Positions 13,279 to 16,296 of a stretch of DNA of 16,296 nt are shown here, one piece after another. This DNA is from Sphingomonas sp. (GTDB lineage: Bacteria; Pseudomonadota; Alphaproteobacteria; Sphingomonadales; Sphingomonadaceae). Under the pieces are notes generated by a model that saw only the letters and a program-made list of their open reading frames with translations, did no database searches and was not told the DNA's origin. The stretch's first letter is position 1, and every line of letters begins with the position of its first letter. The translations under genes and the position numbers were made by a program. The stretch is taken from positions 1 to 16,296 of the forward strand of contig JAICVC010000031.1 in assembly GCA_025935515.1 (NCBI GenBank), given 5' to 3'.

Positions 13279-13313
13279 GGGCGCTCCGGGGGCGACCAAC
13301 GGAGCGCCCTTTT
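13279..13313 (+). terminator. Intrinsic terminator after the lipoprotein gene
   Basis: GGGCGCTCCG (13279-13288) pairs perfectly with CGGAGCGCCC (13300-13309) across an 11-base loop and is followed by TTTT (13310-13313), then CTT. It lies 44 bases after the lipoprotein stop. On the other strand no T-run follows, so it serves only the + strand. Confidence 0.88.
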
Positions 13314-13346
13314 CTTGTCCGGATGGCTGTCGCCGGACTCGGAGTG

Positions 13347-13730
13347 TCACATCCCAAGCGCGATGAACGCGATGACGCCGATCACGGCCGCGATCGGGAT
13401 CAGGACGATCTGCGTCGCCGCCGCGCCGACGCCGAGCGGACCGTTGCGGGTGTCGATTAGGCCGTTGAATTCCCGCCGGACACATTTGGACTGCCTCGCG
13501 AGCGCCGCGGGCAGGCCAAGGATCATCAGCGCGAAAAATGTGGCGGTGACGACCGCCAGCGTCGCCGGCCCATCGGTCGTGAAGAACAGGCCGAACAGCC
13601 CGAACACCAGCGCCCAGGCCGACAGGAACATGATCCAGATCGGCCTCGGAATATCGGTGAACAAGCCGCTGTCCGGCGCCCTGTCCAAAGGTTGGTCCTG
13701 ATCGTCGAGAACGGTCTGATCGAGCCGCAT
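13347..13730 (-). CDS. Uncharacterised three-helix membrane protein
   Basis: A 127-residue protein with a polar, acidic N-terminus (1-29) and three likely membrane segments at about 30-50, 55-78 and 104-126. Between the second and third is a basic, polar loop (RQSKCVRREFNGLIDTRNG). I do not recognise the family. Start ATG 13728-13730 is supported by GGGAG seven bases upstream; that ribosome-binding site overlaps a small inverted repeat (13739-13755). It follows the LysR gene on the same strand after 78 AT-rich bases, so it may be co-transcribed with it or have its own promoter. It converges on the lipoprotein gene, with 111 bases between the stops. Confidence 0.8.
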   Translation of the reverse strand: MRLDQTVLDDQDQPLDRAPDSGLFTDIPRPIWIMFLSAWALVFGLFGLFFTTDGPATLAVVTATFFALMILGLPAALARQSKCVRREFNGLIDTRNGPLGVGAAATQIVLIPIAAVIGVIAFIALGM

Positions 13731-13738
13731 GGAAGTCT

Positions 13739-13755
13739 CCCACTCATCATGTGGG
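13739..13755 (-). promoter_or_regulatory. Small hairpin overlapping the Shine-Dalgarno of the 127-aa membrane protein gene
   Basis: On the minus strand CCCAC-ATGATGA-GTGGG forms a 5-bp G/C stem whose right arm contributes the GGG of the GGGAG ribosome-binding site before ATG 13730. Folding would partly hide the site. The stem is short, so it may be chance. Confidence 0.25.
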
Positions 13756-13808
13756 ATCGGCTACTCCATCAAGCAAACGAATAATATCGCTAGTTAATAT
13801 GAAGAATT

Positions 13809-14669
13809 TTATTCGGCTGACTGGTGATACAGTCGCGCCACAGCCCTGAGGCCGCCGCGAACACGTTCCATCAGCCGCTCGTCCGCCCTGGCCGAATAGA
13901 CGGCGTGGATCGAATAGGAGAATCTCGGCATGTTCGAGATGACGCGGAGACGCCCCTGGTCGAGGTGCGGGCGGGCCGCCTCCATCCGGAAATAGCCGCT
14001 TCCGCCGACCGCGAGGATATAATCCATCGCCAGCGGACCGTGATTAACGGACAGCGGAGGGCTCGGCGCGTCGGGAAAAGCCGCGTGGTGACTTGCGCGG
14101 AAGTCGGAGCCCCAATCGACGAACACGAAATCGGCCGCGACAGGGGTCCGATCGGCTGGCTCCGTCGTCACCGCGACCAGCGCTTCGTCCACCAGCAGCT
14201 CGGCCGCCACGCCGGAGCGCCGCGGGGGTGCATAGAGGACCGCGAGATCGAGGATGCCTTCCTGAACCTGGTCGATTAGGCGGTCAGGGACGTCGATGTG
14301 CGCCCGGATGGCGACTTCGGGGCATTCGCTTTGCATCCAGATGAGCCAATCCCGCAGCAAGGGATCCCACAGGCTGTGTTCGCCGCCCACCGTGACCACA
14401 TTGTCGCGCCCGGCGGGCATCGCGACCTCGTGGCAGGCGCGCTCCCACACCTGGACGAGTGACGTTGCATAGCGGAGGAACTGGTCGCCGGCCGAAGTGA
14501 GCTTCGCGCCGGCCTTGTTGCGGATGAACAGCTGCCGGTCGAGTTGCTCCTCGAGGACGCGGATTCGCGCGCTGACCGCCGTTTGCGTGATGTTGAGGTT
14601 GGCCGCCGCTCGGACGAAGCTGCCCGTCTTCACGATCTCGAGAAAGGTACGCGCGGCGGCAATATCCAT
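13809..14669 (-). CDS. LysR-type transcriptional regulator
   Basis: A 286-residue LysR-family DNA-binding regulator. The winged helix-turn-helix is at the N-terminus (about 1-60): ARTFLEIVKTGSFVRAAANL (6-25), then TQTAVSARIRVLEEQL (28-43), then LFIRNKAGAKLTSAG. The rest is a periplasmic-binding-protein-like effector domain (about 88-286) of normal length; the ligand cannot be inferred. ATG 14667-14669 is chosen; a TTG three codons upstream (14678) is possible. A TATAAT on the minus strand at 14689-14684 without a good -35 would give a nearly leaderless message. The gene diverges from an 86-aa ORF, the classic LysR arrangement, and a dyad at 14711-14728 lies between them. Confidence 0.93.
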   Translation of the reverse strand: MDIAAARTFLEIVKTGSFVRAAANLNITQTAVSARIRVLEEQLDRQLFIRNKAGAKLTSAGDQFLRYATSLVQVWERACHEVAMPAGRDNVVTVGGEHSLWDPLLRDWLIWMQSECPEVAIRAHIDVPDRLIDQVQEGILDLAVLYAPPRRSGVAAELLVDEALVAVTTEPADRTPVAADFVFVDWGSDFRASHHAAFPDAPSPPLSVNHGPLAMDYILAVGGSGYFRMEAARPHLDQGRLRVISNMPRFSYSIHAVYSARADERLMERVRGGLRAVARLYHQSAE

Positions 14670-14710
14670 TATCTTCAACTTTTATTATAGGAAACAGCAA
14701 TCCCATTCAT

Positions 14711-14739
14711 TTGCTTTATGCATCGCAAGACCCGATAAT
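14711..14739 (+). promoter_or_regulatory. Candidate promoter of the 86-aa ORF with an overlapping dyad
   Basis: TTGCTT (14711-14716), 17 bases and GATAAT (14734-14739) resemble a sigma-70 promoter firing towards ATG 14799, with a leader of about 53 bases. TTGC-N10-GCAA (14711-14728) is a dyad covering the -35 and much of the spacer, and includes T-N11-A pairs as in LysR boxes. It is a candidate operator for the divergent LysR protein. Confidence 0.4.
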
Positions 14740-14798
14740 CCAAGGGACCCGTGGAGCGCTCGAGAATCCTGAAGCTTCGCGGCTGAAGGAGATCGAGA

Positions 14799-15059
14799 AT
14801 GAAATGGGGTTATGACTATCACGGTTCGCGGACCTACGGGACCGACGAGCCCATGAACCGGCTTGGCCTGATTGTGGCCTGGCTCGCGGCTGTCGCCAGA
14901 CGCAAGTTCCAGCGCCCATCGGGCGAGATCCGGCTGTTCGACGGGGAACGCCACTTCTCGGTCCTGGGAGCAGACAGCAACGGCCGCGGTGACAATTCTG
15001 CCTTGCCGCCCGTGCCGCCCAAGACTGCCAATTTCCGCGACTGGCGAGTTCTTCCCTAA
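14799..15059 (+). CDS. Uncharacterised 86-residue protein divergent from lysR
   Basis: An 86-residue open frame with an excellent ribosome-binding site, AAGGAG (14786-14791), seven bases before ATG 14799, and a plausible promoter at 14711-14739. The product starts with a Tyr/Gly/His-rich segment (MKWGYDYHGSRTYGTDEP) and continues with a short hydrophobic stretch (MNRLGLIVAWLAAVA, about 19-33) and a basic patch (RRKFQR). The C-terminal half is polar and Pro-containing, with no Cys. The hydrophobic part is short for a stable membrane span. I recognise no family. The divergent position suggests it may be the target of the LysR regulator. It converges on serA with 24 bases between the stops and no clear terminator. 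Confidence 0.6.
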   Translation: MKWGYDYHGSRTYGTDEPMNRLGLIVAWLAAVARRKFQRPSGEIRLFDGERHFSVLGADSNGRGDNSALPPVPPKTANFRDWRVLP

Positions 15060-15083
15060 CGTTCGGGCACCCGGCGGAGAGCG

Positions 15084-16296
15084 CTAAAAGCTCAACGGAA
15101 CGACCTCGCGGACTCCGGCAAGGCCGCCGAGCTGCCGGGCGACCTGCGGCGTGATCGGATCGTCGACGGCGACCAGCGCGACCGCCTCGCCGCCTTCCTT
15201 GCGCCGGCCAAGTCCGAAGGTGGCGATGTTGATCCGGTTCTCGCCGAGTCTGGTGCCGAGTGCACCGATGAAGCCCGGTTGATCGTCGTTGACGATGTAG
15301 ATCATTTGCCCTGCGAGCTCGGCCTCGATCGGAACGCCGAAGATATTCACCAGGCGCGGCGCCCGGTTGCCGAACAGCGTACCCTCGACGCGTCTCGGCC
15401 CATGTTCAGTGCCGACGGTCACCGCGACCAGGGTGTGATAGTCGCTCTCGCCTTCGTTACGGATCTCGCGCACCGCGATTCCACGTTCTTTCGCGAGATA
15501 AGGCGCGTTGACCATGTTCACCGTGTCCGACCAGCTGCGCATCACGCCTGCCAACACCGCGCCGGTGATGGGCTTGATGTTGAGCTCGGCTGCGGCGCCC
15601 TCGACTTCCACATCGATCGAGCGGACTTCGGTTCCGGCAATCTGGCCCACCAGGAGCCCAAGCTTTTCGGCAAGCCCCATATAGGGCTTGAGCCGCGGCG
15701 CTTCCTCGGCCGACAGCGAGGGCACATTCACGGCATTGGTGATGCCGCCGAGCAGCAGATAATCGCTCATTTGCTCGGCGATCTGGATCGCGACATTGAC
15801 CTGCGCTTCGGTGGTCGAGGCGCCGAGGTGCGGCGTGCAGATGAGGCCGCGTGTGCCGAACAATGGGCTATCGGTCGCGGGTTCGACCGCGAACACATCG
15901 AGCGCCGCGCCGGCGACATGGCCGCTGTCGAGCGCGTCCTTGAGCGCGGCTTCGTCGATCAGCCCACCACGCGCGCAATTGACGATGCGGATGCCCGGCT
16001 TGGTCTTGGCCAGGGCTTTGCGGCTGAGGATGCCGCGGGTCTGGTCGGTCAGCGGCGTGTGCAGCGTGATGAAGTCGGCGCGGCGCAGCAACTCGTCGAG
16101 CTCGACCTTCTCGACGCCGATCTCGAGAGCGCGCTCGGGCGTCAGGAACGGGTCGAAGGCGACGACTTTCATGCGCAGGCCGAGCGCGCGGCTGGCGACG
16201 ATCGAGCCGATATTGCCGGCGCCGATCAGGCCGAGCGTCTTGCCCGTCACCTCGACGCCCATGAAGCGGTTCTTTTCCCACTTGCCGGCCTGGGTC
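15084..16296 (-). CDS. serA: D-3-phosphoglycerate dehydrogenase (N-terminal part beyond window)
   Basis: About 403 C-terminal residues of SerA, which oxidises 3-phosphoglycerate with NAD in the first step of serine synthesis. The frame is open to the right edge (AGKWEKNRFMGVEV), so the start lies outside; the ATG at 16260-16262 is internal. Seen are the dinucleotide-binding GAGNIG (16223-16206), NCARGG with the substrate/catalytic arginine, VEP with the catalytic-dyad glutamate, and PHLGAST with the catalytic histidine. After the Rossmann domain come an intervening domain (SLSAEEAPRLKPYMGLAEKLG onward) and a C-terminal ACT domain (about the last 75 residues, from MIYIVNDDQPGFIGALG). This is the long SerA type, about 525 residues when complete; the ACT domain commonly mediates serine feedback in this family. 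Confidence 0.96.
   Translation of the reverse strand, partial: TQAGKWEKNRFMGVEVTGKTLGLIGAGNIGSIVASRALGLRMKVVAFDPFLTPERALEIGVEKVELDELLRRADFITLHTPLTDQTRGILSRKALAKTKPGIRIVNCARGGLIDEAALKDALDSGHVAGAALDVFAVEPATDSPLFGTRGLICTPHLGASTTEAQVNVAIQIAEQMSDYLLLGGITNAVNVPSLSAEEAPRLKPYMGLAEKLGLLVGQIAGTEVRSIDVEVEGAAAELNIKPITGAVLAGVMRSWSDTVNMVNAPYLAKERGIAVREIRNEGESDYHTLVAVTVGTEHGPRRVEGTLFGNRAPRLVNIFGVPIEAELAGQMIYIVNDDQPGFIGALGTRLGENRINIATFGLGRRKEGGEAVALVAVDDPITPQVARQLGGLAGVREVVPLSF

Noticed and set aside
13279..13313. The lipoprotein terminator as a two-way terminator for the converging membrane-protein gene
   Set aside because: On the minus strand no T-run follows the stem. A second weak stem at 13317-13338 (GTCCGG/CCGGAC) also lacks one.
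14685..14954. An 89-codon minus-strand open frame opposite the 86-aa ORF
   Set aside because: The + strand ORF has a strong ribosome-binding site and promoter; the minus frame has neither and runs into the lysR promoter region.
1..16296. Mobile element, CRISPR array, defence island, tRNA or rRNA
   Set aside because: No transposase, integrase, phage or Cas-like product, no spaced direct-repeat array, and no cloverleaf or rRNA sequence was seen; the window is mostly tightly packed housekeeping genes.

Overview
The window looks like a stretch of ordinary chromosome from a high-GC alphaproteobacterium, most likely a member of the Sphingomonadales. Three things support this: a SciP/DUF1153 regulator, a family restricted to Alphaproteobacteria, next to mnmA; two GGAAC-N17-CGT promoters of the alphaproteobacterial EcfG general-stress type; and the gene groups pdxH // dnaJ-type gene - yihY - fabI and serA ... 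purA. The taxonomic placement is inferred from gene content; there is no rRNA. I see no rRNA, tRNA, CRISPR array, insertion sequence, integrase, phage gene or recognised defence system, and no gene-free stretch longer than 300 bases.

Layout, left to right. (1) 1-53 is the tail of a + strand gene. It is followed by a perfect 24-bp palindromic terminator and a minus-strand GlsB/YeaQ-type membrane protein behind a stress-type promoter. (2) 519-1135 holds sciP and a small uncharacterised ORF on the minus strand, divergent from (3) mnmA - NUDIX - secreted alpha/beta hydrolase (1208-3847, +). (4) 3816-7858 is a tightly packed five-gene minus-strand operon: pdxH - CDF metal transporter - PhzF-like isomerase - APC permease - secreted NTF2-like protein. 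All four junctions overlap. (5) Divergent from pdxH, 7938-11513 (+) reads J-domain co-chaperone - YihY/BrkB membrane protein - fabI - GNAT acetyltransferase - acylphosphatase, again mostly with stop/start overlaps. (6) purA (minus) converges on acyP, and the two stop codons share one CTAG. (7) 12800-15083 lies between purA and serA and holds small or accessory genes: a hendecad-repeat lipoprotein, a 127-aa membrane protein, a LysR regulator and a divergent 86-aa protein. (8) serA (minus) runs off the right edge.

Most genes are housekeeping: tRNA thiolation, PLP salvage, fatty-acid elongation, purine and serine synthesis, and protein folding. I did not find a clearly new multi-gene system. The best leads are regulatory or small-scale. 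They are two EcfG-like promoters, one in front of an unusual 11-residue-repeat lipoprotein; a symmetric repeat in the pdxH/dnaJ intergenic region that abuts the dnaJ ribosome-binding site; a LysR/small-protein divergent pair with a dyad over the promoter; and an SD-overlapping hairpin before the 127-aa membrane protein.
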